A DNA stretch of 8,388 nt from Granulosicoccaceae bacterium (GTDB lineage: Bacteria; Pseudomonadota; Gammaproteobacteria; Granulosicoccales; Granulosicoccaceae). Position 1 is the stretch's first letter. The number at the start of each line of letters is the position of its first letter. The position numbers were made by a program, and so were the translations under genes. Under the pieces are notes generated by a model, which saw nothing but the letters and a program-made list of their open reading frames with translations, did no database searches and was not told where the DNA came from. The DNA lies in assembly GCA_023301405.1 (NCBI GenBank), contig JALZUX010000308.1, positions 1-8,388 of the forward strand. The letters are read 5' to 3'. Below, piece after piece: positions 1 through 7,882 of the stretch.

Positions 1-8
1 ACGCCACC

Positions 9-611
9 TTAGTTTACACGTTGTCGGACACGATTGATCGCTGAACTGATTTGCGATGGGCTGTACCCACGGGACTGCAAAAAACGTTGCATACGTGCAC
101 GATCTGACGCGCTGTCACCAAAACCCTGCTTCGCAGCCACTCTACCTAAGGCATTACCTGCGTCGCCAAACTTTTTAAGCACGGCATTATAGGCATTTTC
201 TGACCAATCTGCACCATTTTCTGTCAGTGCATCTTCAATGACTTCACGCGACAGGCGGCGGGACTGGAGGTCGGCCCGCACCTTGTTGGCACCAAACCCG
301 CGATTGACACGCATTCGGGTGTAGGATTCGGCAAACCGCACGTCACATTGCAGGCCTTGATCGGCCAGCTGATCAAGAGCAGCGTCTACGGCGTCAGCCC
401 GGAAATCACGTTGTATCAGCTTATCACGAAGTTCATAACGACCGTGCTCTCGCCTAGCCAACAGGCGCACACCACGGTGACGCGCTTCCGTAATTAACTT
501 GGGAGTAAGTTCTTCTGTGTCTGGGCAATCAGGGTCGACCACTGATGGGCCGACTGAATCCTGATCATCAGATTGAGCAGTATCAGCGAGCTTCTTTCGC
601 TTTGGCCACAT
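9..611 (-). CDS. recX: Regulatory protein RecX (RecA inhibitor)
   Basis: RecX binds RecA filaments and limits their extension, damping recombination and the SOS response in the cytoplasm. The 200-residue product shows the family pattern: [16 protein letters not shown] at about residues 50-65, the central [15 protein letters not shown] block at about 93-107 followed by a DLQSRRLS helix, and a C-terminal three-helix repeat ending in [13 protein letters not shown] (about 176-188). The ATG start at 609-611 overlaps the recA stop by 29 bases; only a weak purine-rich stretch from the recA tail precedes it. This start gives an acidic, unconserved extension of about 45 residues, so the protein is longer than the usual 150-170. 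A GTG at 540-542 is an alternative that would remove the overlap, but it has no visible ribosome binding site. Family identity is secure from sequence; co-expression with recA is inferred from the overlap. Confidence 0.95.
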   Translation of the reverse strand: MWPKRKKLADTAQSDDQDSVGPSVVDPDCPDTEELTPKLITEARHRGVRLLARREHGRYELRDKLIQRDFRADAVDAALDQLADQGLQCDVRFAESYTRMRVNRGFGANKVRADLQSRRLSREVIEDALTENGADWSENAYNAVLKKFGDAGNALGRVAAKQGFGDSASDRARMQRFLQSRGYSPSQISSAINRVRQRVN

Positions 612-1674
612 CGACTTTCTCTGCTTTCTTCTCTGACTTTTTCTCTGACTTTTTCTCTGGTACTTCTTCTGCTTCAGCGGATGAATTAGGCATCAATAGC
701 TGACGCAGCTTAGTATCGAGTTGTTCGGTCATTTGCGGGTTTTCTTTCATGTGGTTCCGCACATTATCTTTACCCTGCCCGATTCTATCTCCGTTGTAGC
801 TGTACCACGCCCCGGCTTTTTCGATTAGGTCGTTTTTCACACCCAGATCAATGAGCTCAGCTTCGTGTGAGGTACCTTCGCCATACAGGATTTCAAATTC
901 AGCCTGCTTGAACGGAGGAGCCATTTTATTTTTAACCACCTTCACCCGGGTATCGTTGCCAACTACTTCGTCGCCCTTCTTGATGGATCCAATGCGGCGG
1001 ATGTCTAACCTGACCGATGAGTAGAATTTAAGCGCATTACCACCAGTTGTGGTTTCCGGGCTTCCGAACATCACACCGATTTTCATTCGGATCTGATTGA
1101 TAAAGATAACCAGCGTATTTGAACGCTTAATATTAGCGGTGAGTTTGCGTAGCGCTTGTGACATTAATCGAGCGTGCAGACCAACGTGGTGGTCCCCCAT
1201 GTCGCCTTCGATTTCTGCTTTAGGTGTTAGCGCTGCCACGGAATCAACCACAATAATATCGACGGAAGCAGATCGCACCAGCATATCGGTAATTTCAAGC
1301 GCCTGATCACCGGTATCTGGTTGTGAAACCAGAAGATCATCAACGTTAACGCCCAACTTTTCTGCATAGCCCGGATCAAGGGCGTGCTCAGCATCGATGA
1401 ATGCGGCGGTTCCACCGGCTTTCTGACATTCTGCAATTGCTTGCAAGGTGAGCGTAGTTTTACCCGATGATTCAGGCCCGTAGATCTCACAGATTCGGCC
1501 TTTCGGTAATCCGCCAATACCCAACGCGATGTCTAGCGTTAGCGAACCTGTGGAGACGACGCCGACATCACGATTGATCTGGCTATCACCCATGCGCATA
1601 ACAGCGCCTTTGCCAAATTGCTTTTCAATCTGGCCAAGTGCTGCACCAAGGGCTTTCTTTTTGTTTTCATCCAC
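583..1674 (-). CDS. recA: Recombinase RecA
   Basis: RecA polymerises on single-stranded DNA, carries out ATP-dependent strand exchange and stimulates LexA self-cleavage. Visible landmarks in the 363-residue product: Walker A GPESSGKT at 66-73, catalytic Glu96 in IDAEHALD, Walker B IIVVD at 140-144, and the L2 DNA-binding loop [10 protein letters not shown] followed by GSPETTTGG at about 191-212. The start is GTG at 1672-1674; the product begins [10 protein letters not shown], matching the usual RecA N-terminus, and AGGAG lies 9 bases upstream. A LexA box lies about 85 bases upstream of the start. The last 30 residues are odd: the usual acidic tail is replaced by a lysine-rich stretch with repeated SEKK units. 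The gene follows pncC after 119 bases and overlaps recX, an arrangement known in gammaproteobacteria such as Pseudomonas. Confidence 0.99.
   Translation of the reverse strand: MDENKKKALGAALGQIEKQFGKGAVMRMGDSQINRDVGVVSTGSLTLDIALGIGGLPKGRICEIYGPESSGKTTLTLQAIAECQKAGGTAAFIDAEHALDPGYAEKLGVNVDDLLVSQPDTGDQALEITDMLVRSASVDIIVVDSVAALTPKAEIEGDMGDHHVGLHARLMSQALRKLTANIKRSNTLVIFINQIRMKIGVMFGSPETTTGGNALKFYSSVRLDIRRIGSIKKGDEVVGNDTRVKVVKNKMAPPFKQAEFEILYGEGTSHEAELIDLGVKNDLIEKAGAWYSYNGDRIGQGKDNVRNHMKENPQMTEQLDTKLRQLLMPNSSAEAEEVPEKKSEKKSEKKAEKVDVAKAKEAR
619..654. repeat. 12-bp tandem repeat inside the recA 3' end
   Basis: The plus-strand unit ctctgacttttt occurs twice in perfect tandem (631-642 and 643-654) and once more with three mismatches (619-630). 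Read on the minus strand it encodes the SEKK-type repeats of the RecA tail. The unit is a multiple of three, so gain or loss of a copy would keep the frame. The recX start codon lies 8 bases beyond it. Confidence 0.8.
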
Positions 1675-1683
1675 GCTTCGGGA

Positions 1684-1688
1684 CTCCT
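1684..1688 (-). promoter_or_regulatory. recA ribosome binding site
   Basis: The minus strand reads AGGAG here, 9 bases before the GTG start of recA at 1674. It supports the GTG start, as no in-frame ATG fits the RecA N-terminus. Confidence 0.75.
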
Positions 1689-1714
1689 GCGGTTACGTCT
1701 GTTAAACCTTATTA

Positions 1715-1738
1715 GTGTTTAGATTGTCGCATAAACAC
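1715..1738. repeat. 7-bp inverted repeat in the recA upstream region
   Basis: GTGTTTA (1715-1721) and TAAACAC (1732-1738) are exact reverse complements separated by 10 bases. The repeat lies between the LexA box and the recA start, probably in the promoter or untranslated leader. It lacks a U-tract and is too weak for a terminator. It could be a weak leader hairpin, a second operator, or chance. Confidence 0.35.
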
Positions 1739-1756
1739 AGCATGTATCACAGCTTT

Positions 1757-1776
1757 AACTGTAAATAAATCCAGTA
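1757..1776 (-). promoter_or_regulatory. LexA (SOS) box of recA
   Basis: The plus strand has CTGTAAATAAATCCAG at 1759-1774, which fits the gammaproteobacterial LexA pattern CTG-N10-CAG with an AT-rich centre. The flanking bases (AA before, TA after) extend the match to 20 bases, close to the consensus TACTGTATATATATACAGTA. It sits between pncC and recA, where LexA repression of recA is expected. A TTTACA hexamer overlapping its recA-proximal edge (1760-1765, minus strand) could be a -35 element. No convincing -10 is found at the right distance, so the core promoter is not assigned. Confidence 0.85.
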
Positions 1777-1793
1777 CTTTTCCTTAACTGAGT

Positions 1794-2309
1794 TTAATGC
1801 CTGACAGCTACCTTGATCGCATCAGAATCGATACACTTCACCAATCCACGAATCGCCTCGGTGACGGCCTGATCCCGCACGGCTGCGCGATCACCCTGAA
1901 ACAGAAAGTGCCGTGTGAAATGCCCATAGTTGTCACTGGCCCAGGCAATCCAGACTGTACCCACCGGCTTGTCAGATGACCCACCGCCCGGTCCGGCGAC
2001 ACCACTGACTGAAACCGTAAGCGACGCATCACTTCTGGCCAGAGCGCCCTGCGCCATTTGCGCCACGGTAGCCGCACTAACTGCCCCCTGGGTCGCCAGT
2101 GTTTCATCGGTCACGCCAAGGAGGCACTGCTTTGAGTTGTTGCTATAAGTGACATAACCTCGGTCAAACCAATCCGAACTGCCAGCGATATCAGTTATTG
2201 AAGCTGCAATCATACCGCCAGTGCACGACTCTGCCGTGGCAATGATCACACTTTGCTCAATCGCAAGGGTGGCAAGTTTTTGTAACAGAGTTTGTTGCTC
2301 AGCGCTCAT
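1794..2309 (-). CDS. pncC: Nicotinamide-nucleotide amidase PncC (CinA C-terminal domain protein)
   Basis: PncC deamidates nicotinamide mononucleotide to nicotinic acid mononucleotide in pyridine nucleotide salvage. The protein is the stand-alone CinA C-terminal domain, without the N-terminal molybdopterin-binding-like half of full CinA. Motifs: TAESCTGG at about 25-32, GSSDWFDRGYVTYSNNSK at 43-60, and SGVAGPGGGSSDKPVGTVW further on. Ser45, Tyr55 and Lys60 have the spacing of the Ser-Tyr-Lys set proposed as catalytic in CinA-family amidases; this assignment rests on family knowledge. The frame stays open upstream to 2462, but the ATG at 2307-2309 is chosen because it gives 171 residues, the usual size (about 165), starts just before conserved sequence, and has GGGAG 5 bases upstream. 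No terminator separates it from recA, so some readthrough into recA is possible. Confidence 0.93.
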   Translation of the reverse strand: MSAEQQTLLQKLATLAIEQSVIIATAESCTGGMIAASITDIAGSSDWFDRGYVTYSNNSKQCLLGVTDETLATQGAVSAATVAQMAQGALARSDASLTVSVSGVAGPGGGSSDKPVGTVWIAWASDNYGHFTRHFLFQGDRAAVRDQAVTEAIRGLVKCIDSDAIKVAVRH

Positions 2310-2314
2310 GATAT

Positions 2315-2319
2315 CTCCC
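2315..2319 (-). promoter_or_regulatory. pncC ribosome binding site (decides the start)
   Basis: The minus strand reads GGGAG here, 5 bases before the ATG at 2309. It favours this start over the longer open frame reaching 2462, whose extra 51 residues are unlike PncC proteins. Confidence 0.75.
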
Positions 2320-2355
2320 GGTTCTGCACAGTTTAAATCAGCCGGCCCAATGCAC

Positions 2356-2367
2356 CAAACCGGTTTG
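2356..2367. repeat. 12-bp perfect palindrome in the pncC-mutS divergent region
   Basis: CAAACCGGTTTG is its own reverse complement. It lies in the 126-bp region between the two divergent starts, about 20 bases downstream of a candidate pncC -10. It could be an operator for a dimeric regulator, but no known regulator motif is recognised and chance remains possible. Confidence 0.35.
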
Positions 2368-2385
2368 TTCAGCAGCCTGAATTTG

Positions 2386-2391
2386 ATTATA
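2386..2391 (-). promoter_or_regulatory. Candidate -10 element for pncC
   Basis: The minus strand reads a perfect TATAAT here, 76 bases upstream of the pncC ATG. No good -35 is at 16-18 bases: TTGTCA on the minus strand (2406-2411) is only 14 bases away, and CCTTGT is at 16. It is the best promoter candidate for pncC but remains unproven. Confidence 0.4.
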
Positions 2392-2423
2392 AGCTTCAGT
2401 GGCCATGACAAGGCGTGGTTAGA

Positions 2424-2429
2424 TACAAT
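2424..2429 (+). promoter_or_regulatory. Candidate -10 element for mutS
   Basis: TACAAT matches TATAAT at five of six positions and lies 6 bases before the chosen mutS ATG at 2436. No matching -35 is visible at 16-18 bases. If used, transcription would start at or near the ATG and give a nearly leaderless message. This is inference from position only. Confidence 0.25.
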
Positions 2430-2435
2430 ACGCAG

Positions 2436-5012
2436 ATGACCACGACTGACTCCAGTAAACAAACTCCGATGATGCGCCAGTATCTCGGCCTCAAAGCCGA
2501 ATACCCGGATACCCTGCTGTTTTATCGAATGGGTGATTTCTACGAATTGTTTTTCGACGATGCCAAACGTGCATCAGAATTATTGTCGATCACGCTCACC
2601 GCTCGCGGGCAATCGAGCGGACAACCCATCCCCATGGCTGGCGTGCCACAACATTCGGTCGAAGGCTACCTGGCAAAACTGGTATCGCGGGGCGAATCTG
2701 TCGCTCTTTGCGAACAAATAGGCGACCCGGCCACCAGCAAAGGCCCGGTGGAAAGACAAGTGGTGCGGGTGCTGACTCCTGGCACTGTCACCGATGAAGC
2801 GCTGCTTGAAGATCGCCAACAATGCTTGTTAACGGCCGTGGCAATCGATGGCGACTGGTTTGGGGTTGCCAGTATTGATTTGGCCGTTGGGATTATTCAG
2901 GTATCAGAATTTCAAACCCCACAAATGCTGCTGGCAGAACTCGCCCGGCTAAAACCGGCTGAGCTACTAATTAGCGAAGAACACGCCGTTGCAGAGCAAT
3001 ACGCAGGTCATAAAGTACGTCCCAGACCAGCGTGGCATTTTGATAGCCAAAGCGCCAGTGATCAATTATGCAAACTATTTGGCAGCAAAGACTTGCGGGG
3101 ATTTGGCTGTCAAGACCTACAACGCGCCACTGGTGCGGCAGGCTGTGTTTTACAGTACGTAAAAGAGACACACCGAGGCACTCCACCGCACATATCAGGA
3201 ATCAGCACAGAATCGCCACGCGATGCCCTGGCACTTGATGCCGCCACCAGACGCAACCTTGAGATCGACACCAGCATCAGCGGACAACCCAGTGCCACGC
3301 TTCGTGCACTGCTGGATAAAACCTGCACCAGCATGGGTGGACGGCTACTTACCCGCTGGCTCAACAGACCTATTCGTGATCACAAAACACTTAATACACG
3401 GCTGAACTGCGTTGATACTTTTATCACCGACAGGGATTTCGCCACAGACCTTGCCACCATACTGCGCGACATAGCAGACATCGAAAGAATACTGGCCCGG
3501 GTATCAATTGGCAGCGCACGCCCTAGAGATCTATTAAGCCTGCGAGATACGCTCAGACATCTACCATCTATTCAACAATTGATCAGTGGCCGCTCTGATG
3601 CCCTGCTAGATAACATTGCCGACTGCCTCGATGGCTTCGACACCGAACGTGAACTTTTGAACAAAGCATTGGCCGATGAACCTCCCGCCCTGCTGAAAGA
3701 CGGTGGTGCGATTCGCGCCGGATACGACGAAACCTTAGACGAACTAAGAACCTTGAGCGTCAACGCCGATGGCTTTTTATCTGATCTGGAACAACGGGAG
3801 CGTGCCCGCTCAGGTATCCCCGGTTTAAAAGTTGGTTACAACCGTGTACACGGCTACTACATCGAAATATCAAAGGCCAGCAATGGCACGATTCCCACCG
3901 AATATACACGTCGCCAAACATTGAAAGGTGCCGAAAGATACATCACCGAAGAACTCAAAGAGTTTGAAGACAAAGTACTATCTGCACGCGAGCGCTCACT
4001 GCATCAGGAACGCGCATTGTATGAAAAACTGGTTACCGATCTGGGCACCAACCTAACAGCGCTTAAGCAGGGTGCACGAGCCATTGCTGAACTTGATGTT
4101 TTGCAAAACATGGCAGAGCGCTCGCACACTTTAGACTGGTCAAGGCCCGCGTTTACCGCCGAGCCGATCATTCACTACGAAGCCGGACGCCACCCCGTCA
4201 TTGAAGCGACTCTTGACAGCCCGTTCGTGCCAAACAATCTACACCTTGATAACAAGCAACGAATGCTGCTGATCACCGGCCCGAACATGGGTGGTAAATC
4301 AACCTATATGCGACAAACCGCGCTTATCGTTTTGCTGGCTCACATCGGCAGCCATGTGCCGGCCTTAAAATGCGAGCTTGGGCCTGTCGATAGAATATTT
4401 ACCCGTATAGGTGCCTCTGACGATTTAGCCAGTGGCCGCTCAACGTTCATGGTCGAGATGACAGAAGCTGCCGATATTTTGCACAACGCCACATCAGAGA
4501 GCCTGGTATTGATGGACGAAATCGGTCGCGGCACCAGCACTTATGATGGCTTATCTCTGGCCTGGGCCTGCGCCGAAGCACTGGCAAAAGGTAACCGTGC
4601 TTTTACCCTTTTTGCTACGCATTACTTTGAACTCACTCAGCTAGCCGACAACCTGACAAGCATAGGTAATGTGCATCTTGATGCGGTAGAGCACAACGAC
4701 GAAATTGTGTTTATGCATAACGTTAAGTCGGGTGCCGCCAATAAAAGTTACGGCCTGCAAGTAGCCAAACTAGCGGGCTTACCACAATCAGTTTTAAATG
4801 ACGCACGCGAACGTTTACAAGCACTGGAATCCACCAGTCAAGCGACCGACGCAAAACTTCCAAGTCCGTCCGCTGAACCCAAAATGCAGATGGGATTATT
4901 CGACACAGCTCCGGGGCCGGTTGATGATTATCTGGGTAAGATTGATATTAACGATGTAACACCTCGACAAGCGCTAGAACATCTATACAAGATGATCGAT
5001 CTCACAAAGTAA
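2436..5012 (+). CDS. mutS: DNA mismatch repair ATPase MutS
   Basis: MutS recognises base mismatches and small loops and recruits MutL. The 858-residue product (E. coli 853) is complete: the mismatch-wedge motif Phe35-Tyr-Glu37 in GDFYELF, the connector and lever domains, Walker [10 protein letters not shown] from residue 615, Walker B with Asp694-Glu695 in [14 protein letters not shown], and the LFATHYFEL signature after it. QMGLF at 818-822 fits the beta-clamp binding site, and the C-terminal [12 protein letters not shown] helix resembles the oligomerisation domain. The ATG at 2436 is chosen because the protein then starts level with other MutS proteins. A GTG at 2415 in the same frame would add seven residues. 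Neither start has a good ribosome binding site. The gene diverges from pncC and converges on prfC. No SOS box was found upstream. Confidence 0.99.
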   Translation: MTTTDSSKQTPMMRQYLGLKAEYPDTLLFYRMGDFYELFFDDAKRASELLSITLTARGQSSGQPIPMAGVPQHSVEGYLAKLVSRGESVALCEQIGDPATSKGPVERQVVRVLTPGTVTDEALLEDRQQCLLTAVAIDGDWFGVASIDLAVGIIQVSEFQTPQMLLAELARLKPAELLISEEHAVAEQYAGHKVRPRPAWHFDSQSASDQLCKLFGSKDLRGFGCQDLQRATGAAGCVLQYVKETHRGTPPHISGISTESPRDALALDAATRRNLEIDTSISGQPSATLRALLDKTCTSMGGRLLTRWLNRPIRDHKTLNTRLNCVDTFITDRDFATDLATILRDIADIERILARVSIGSARPRDLLSLRDTLRHLPSIQQLISGRSDALLDNIADCLDGFDTERELLNKALADEPPALLKDGGAIRAGYDETLDELRTLSVNADGFLSDLEQRERARSGIPGLKVGYNRVHGYYIEISKASNGTIPTEYTRRQTLKGAERYITEELKEFEDKVLSARERSLHQERALYEKLVTDLGTNLTALKQGARAIAELDVLQNMAERSHTLDWSRPAFTAEPIIHYEAGRHPVIEATLDSPFVPNNLHLDNKQRMLLITGPNMGGKSTYMRQTALIVLLAHIGSHVPALKCELGPVDRIFTRIGASDDLASGRSTFMVEMTEAADILHNATSESLVLMDEIGRGTSTYDGLSLAWACAEALAKGNRAFTLFATHYFELTQLADNLTSIGNVHLDAVEHNDEIVFMHNVKSGAANKSYGLQVAKLAGLPQSVLNDARERLQALESTSQATDAKLPSPSAEPKMQMGLFDTAPGPVDDYLGKIDINDVTPRQALEHLYKMIDLTK

Positions 5013-5056
5013 TTACCGACAAACTACACCTGCGCACTAATGAAAGGCGAAGCCAT

Positions 5057-5090
5057 AAAAAAGGCGCATCACGTCAAACGTGATACGCCT
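5057..5090 (-). terminator. Rho-independent terminator of prfC
   Basis: A 13-bp stem (5062-5074 with 5078-5090) closes on a 3-base loop. In the minus-strand transcript it is followed by a run of six U (from the A-tract at 5057-5062, the first of which can also pair), the classic intrinsic terminator form, 25 bases after the prfC stop. The one non-Watson-Crick position (5067/5085) is a G-U wobble in the minus-strand RNA but an A-C mismatch in the plus-strand RNA. Together with the weak T content after the stem on the plus strand, this favours the minus direction. It may still slow readthrough from mutS. Confidence 0.88.
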
Positions 5091-5115
5091 AATTTCACAA
5101 CTGACTATCAAGTGC

Positions 5116-6714
5116 TTAACTGATCCCTGATTGCTCTCGAGTTGCCAGAAACTCGATATCCGGCCAACGCTCCAGAGTCATCGCCAAATTCACCCGGGTA
5201 GGCGCTAAGTAAACCAATTCTTGAGCGTGATCAATTGACAAATTAGCCGCAGCTTTTATTTTAAACTCCTGCAACATTTTATCATCATCAAGTTTTATCC
5301 AGCGTGCTTGCTGTACGTTGACCCCCTCGAATTGGCACTCCACTTTATATTCATCTTTCAGGCGTTGCGCTACCACCTCAAATTGCAAAATACCGACAGC
5401 ACCCAGAATCAAATCATTATTGTTTATCGGTTTAAATAGCTGAGTCGCCCCTTCTTCACACAATTGTCCCAGACCTTTTTGCAGTTGCTTCATTTTTAGC
5501 GGGTCTTTCAGCACCGCACGGCGAAACAATTCGGGTGCAAAATTCGGGATGCCGGTAAACAGCAGCTCTTCATTGGTCGTAAAAGTATCACCAATTCTGA
5601 TGGTGCCGTGGTTGTGCAAACCGATGATGTCTCCACTAAAAGCTTCTTCAAGGCTTCCTCTGTCTGCTGCAAAGAAAGTTAATGCATCCGCGAATTTCAC
5701 ATCCTTGCCGATCCTTACGTGCTTTGCTTTCATACCCTTTTCATACTTACCGGAACAAATACGCATAAACGCGATACGGTCACGATGCTGCGGATCCATG
5801 TTTGCCTGAATCTTAAAAACAAAGCCACTGAACTTTTCTTCGATCGGATCAACCACACGAGTCAGGGTTTCACGTGGCTGCGGTGGCGGTGCAAATTCGA
5901 CGAAGTCATTAAGTAGTTCAGCAATGCCAAAGTTATTAATTGCCGACCCGAAAAATACCGGAGTGAGATTGCCCGCAAGATATTCGTCCGCATCAAACTC
6001 GTTACTAGCACCCTGCACTAGCTCAAGTTCCTCACGTAATTCGTCCGCCATATCACCCAGCACTTCATCAAGCTTTGGATTATCCAGCCCCTCAACGACG
6101 TCGCCTTCTTGTACTTTTCCACCGTGAGTTGCCGAGAAAAAGTGAACCGTATTATTACGCAGGTGGTACACACCCTTCAGGCGCTTACCCATTCCGATCG
6201 GCCAGGTAATCGGTGCGCAGCGAATACCTAGAACTTTCTCGACTTCGTCCATTAGATCAATTGGATCACGACCTTCACGATCAAGCTTATTGATAAAGGT
6301 CATTACTGGCGTTGTGCGCAGGCGGCAAACCTCCATCAGTTTTTCGGTTCTCGGCTCAACACCTTTCGCGACATCGATAACCATTAGCGCAGAATCTACG
6401 GCAGTCAGTGTTCTATAGGTGTCTTCAGAGAAGTCTTCGTGACCCGGCGTATCAAGCAGATTTACTACCCGCCCTTTATACGGAAATTGCATCACCGATG
6501 ATGTCACTGAGATACCGCGCTCTTGCTCCATCGTCATCCAATCTGATGTTGCATGACGCGCAGCCTTTCGACCTTTTACCGTACCTGCAAGGTTAATTGC
6601 ACCACCGAACAACAGCAACTTTTCCGTGAGGGTGGTTTTACCCGCATCTGGGTGAGAGATTATCGCAAAGGTGCGTCTGTTTTTAATCTCTTCTAGAAGT
6701 CTGGCGTCCGACAT
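5116..6714 (-). CDS. prfC: Peptide chain release factor 3 (RF3)
   Basis: RF3 is a translational GTPase that removes RF1 or RF2 from the ribosome after peptide release. The 532-residue product (E. coli 529) has all G-domain motifs: G1 SHPDAGKTT at 20-28, G2 region ERGISVTSS at 65-73, G3 DTPGHEDF at 88-95, G4 NKLD at 142-145, and G5 GSA at 256-258. The EF-Tu-like domain II (about 290-390) and the RF3-specific C-terminal domain, with [12 protein letters not shown], follow. The ATG at 6712-6714 gives the family N-terminus; a weak GAG lies upstream. It is 54 bases downstream of rimI on the same strand and is probably the last gene of that transcript, ending at the hairpin at 5057-5090. No frameshift or missing motif was seen. 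Confidence 0.98.
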   Translation of the reverse strand: MSDARLLEEIKNRRTFAIISHPDAGKTTLTEKLLLFGGAINLAGTVKGRKAARHATSDWMTMEQERGISVTSSVMQFPYKGRVVNLLDTPGHEDFSEDTYRTLTAVDSALMVIDVAKGVEPRTEKLMEVCRLRTTPVMTFINKLDREGRDPIDLMDEVEKVLGIRCAPITWPIGMGKRLKGVYHLRNNTVHFFSATHGGKVQEGDVVEGLDNPKLDEVLGDMADELREELELVQGASNEFDADEYLAGNLTPVFFGSAINNFGIAELLNDFVEFAPPPQPRETLTRVVDPIEEKFSGFVFKIQANMDPQHRDRIAFMRICSGKYEKGMKAKHVRIGKDVKFADALTFFAADRGSLEEAFSGDIIGLHNHGTIRIGDTFTTNEELLFTGIPNFAPELFRRAVLKDPLKMKQLQKGLGQLCEEGATQLFKPINNNDLILGAVGILQFEVVAQRLKDEYKVECQFEGVNVQQARWIKLDDDKMLQEFKIKAAANLSIDHAQELVYLAPTRVNLAMTLERWPDIEFLATREQSGIS

Positions 6715-6768
6715 AAGTTACTCAATTCCAATTTTTATTAGCGCTTATCATGATGGCTCTGCGTCGCA

Positions 6769-7278
6769 TTACAGATCTAGCTCTTTAGCCATTAACAAAG
6801 CATCTTCACGATTACTTTGCTTTGCATTTTTAGGCACTGCATTGTAGTAGTTTTCACGACGGCCTGTTTCGATAAACCCAAATTTTTCATACAGAGCAAT
6901 GGCCGAATGATTGGATACCCGAACCTCCAGAAACATGACCTTTGCCCCTGCCACGATCACCGTCGCTACCGACTGACTGAGCAACGCATCGGCAAATCCG
7001 CCACGCCTGTGTGCTTTATCAACACAAAGATTGAGAATGTGAGACTCACCGGCTGCAGCACTAAAGATCACATACCCCAGCAGTCCGTTTTCACCTTCCA
7101 ATACCTGACAAAAATACCCCACCTTAAGACAATCGCGAAATATTTGCTCAGTCCATGGAAGCTGGTAGCTACCTTGTTCAATCCTTAGTACTTCATCAAC
7201 ATCTGCTTCGGTCATGGCCCGAACGTCGAAATTCAATAATTCTTGATCACCAATATCCACAACGCCATCATCAACCAT
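6769..7278 (-). CDS. rimI: Ribosomal protein S18 alanine N-acetyltransferase RimI
   Basis: RimI is a GNAT-fold enzyme that acetylates the N-terminal alanine of ribosomal protein S18 with acetyl-CoA. The 169-residue product shows RIEQGSYQLPWTEQIF near the N-terminus, the acetyl-CoA loop RRGGFA (91-96, fitting the R/Q-x-x-G-x-G/A pattern with A in the last place), then LEVR and SAIALYEKFGF. Glu118 and Tyr130 have the 12-residue spacing of the catalytic base and acid described for Salmonella RimI. The ATG at 7276-7278 overlaps the holD-like stop by 8 bases; a TTG just before it (7281) is also possible. Compared with E. coli RimI (148 residues) there are about 15 extra N-terminal residues. A start at ATG 7215 would remove them but has no ribosome binding site. 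Neighbour order holD-rimI supports the call. Confidence 0.92.
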   Translation of the reverse strand: MVDDGVVDIGDQELLNFDVRAMTEADVDEVLRIEQGSYQLPWTEQIFRDCLKVGYFCQVLEGENGLLGYVIFSAAAGESHILNLCVDKAHRRGGFADALLSQSVATVIVAGAKVMFLEVRVSNHSAIALYEKFGFIETGRRENYYNAVPKNAKQSNREDALLMAKELDL

Positions 7279-7882
7279 CAAGTAACGCTTTGACCCGCTT
7301 GAGATCTTCCCAGGCCGGTCGCTTGAGGGCTGAATCCCTTATTAGTGCATTGGGATGCATCGTTACCGCTACCGGAGCATTAATCCAAGGTAGACGGTGT
7401 AAACCGGCGCGATATCGGGCCAATTCGTCAGCACTTTGAATAAAATTTGCCATCACGATAATAACTGCCGGCTGCACATTACCAACAAAAGAGCGCACGT
7501 TGCCGGTCGCCGTTTCTAACGGCTCAAAATACCCCAAGCATTGCTCGTCGAAATCAAACTCTATTGCTTTTAACATTGACTTGAGCAACTCCTGCCCTGC
7601 TGCCTCAAGCTTCGGCGCTTCAAGCAACAATAGCAGTCGTGCATTAGCCACCCGAACCGTCAGGACTGGCTTATCAGAAAAGCTTTGTAAAAAAGACTCA
7701 ACACTCGTTTGACAAATCGACCCTGCCGGATCAACTTCAACCTGCTGCCGCAGACCGGTTTGCTGCCCGGGCACAATAGCGCTGGGCGTATTGTCTTCTA
7801 AGGGAACCGCATCACGGGACTCCCAGGATTCAATGCCCATTGCTTTAAGGTATTGCCTGGCGACAGCCGGCGACAGACTCAC
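7271..7882 (-). CDS. holD: Probable DNA polymerase III psi subunit (HolD-like, UDG-fold)
   Basis: Psi joins chi to the clamp loader and helps link it to SSB. The 203-residue protein starts with YLKAMGIESWESRD (11-24), resembling the psi N-terminus that contacts tau, and sits directly before rimI, as holD does in E. coli. The rest looks like a reduced family-4 uracil-DNA glycosylase: LLLLEAP (84-90) followed by AAGQELLKSMLKAIEF (94-109), then HPNALIRDSALKRPAWEDL (176-194), similar to the glycosylase motif-2 region. The segment that normally lies between the first two motifs is missing, and no intact GEAPG or iron-sulphur cysteine set is seen (only Cys57 and Cys115), so enzyme activity is unlikely. 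The GTG start at 7880-7882 overlaps the pssA stop by four bases (GTGA), suggesting translational coupling. It is longer than E. coli psi (137). Alternative: a glycosylase-like protein of unknown role. Confidence 0.68.
   Translation of the reverse strand: MSLSPAVARQYLKAMGIESWESRDAVPLEDNTPSAIVPGQQTGLRQQVEVDPAGSICQTSVESFLQSFSDKPVLTVRVANARLLLLLEAPKLEAAGQELLKSMLKAIEFDFDEQCLGYFEPLETATGNVRSFVGNVQPAVIIVMANFIQSADELARYRAGLHRLPWINAPVAVTMHPNALIRDSALKRPAWEDLKRVKALLDG

Noticed and set aside
1227..1517. A 96-codon minus-strand open frame inside recA
   Set aside because: It is another frame of recA, whose product is complete and conserved throughout this stretch.
1738..1753. A second LexA-like site (minus strand CTGTGATACATGCTGT)
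   Set aside because: The two CTGT halves are in direct, not inverted, orientation, so it does not fit the LexA palindrome.
2325..2342. A possible LexA box before pncC (CTG and CAG in the divergent region)
   Set aside because: The half-sites are separated by 12 bases instead of 10, and the centre does not fit the consensus.
2310..2462. A 51-residue N-terminal extension of PncC from an upstream start at 2462
   Set aside because: The extra sequence is unlike PncC proteins, crosses the mutS start, and the ATG at 2309 has a good ribosome binding site and gives the normal length.
6817..7188. A 123-codon plus-strand open frame
   Set aside because: It lies entirely opposite rimI, shows no family features and has no ribosome binding site; rimI is clearly the real gene.
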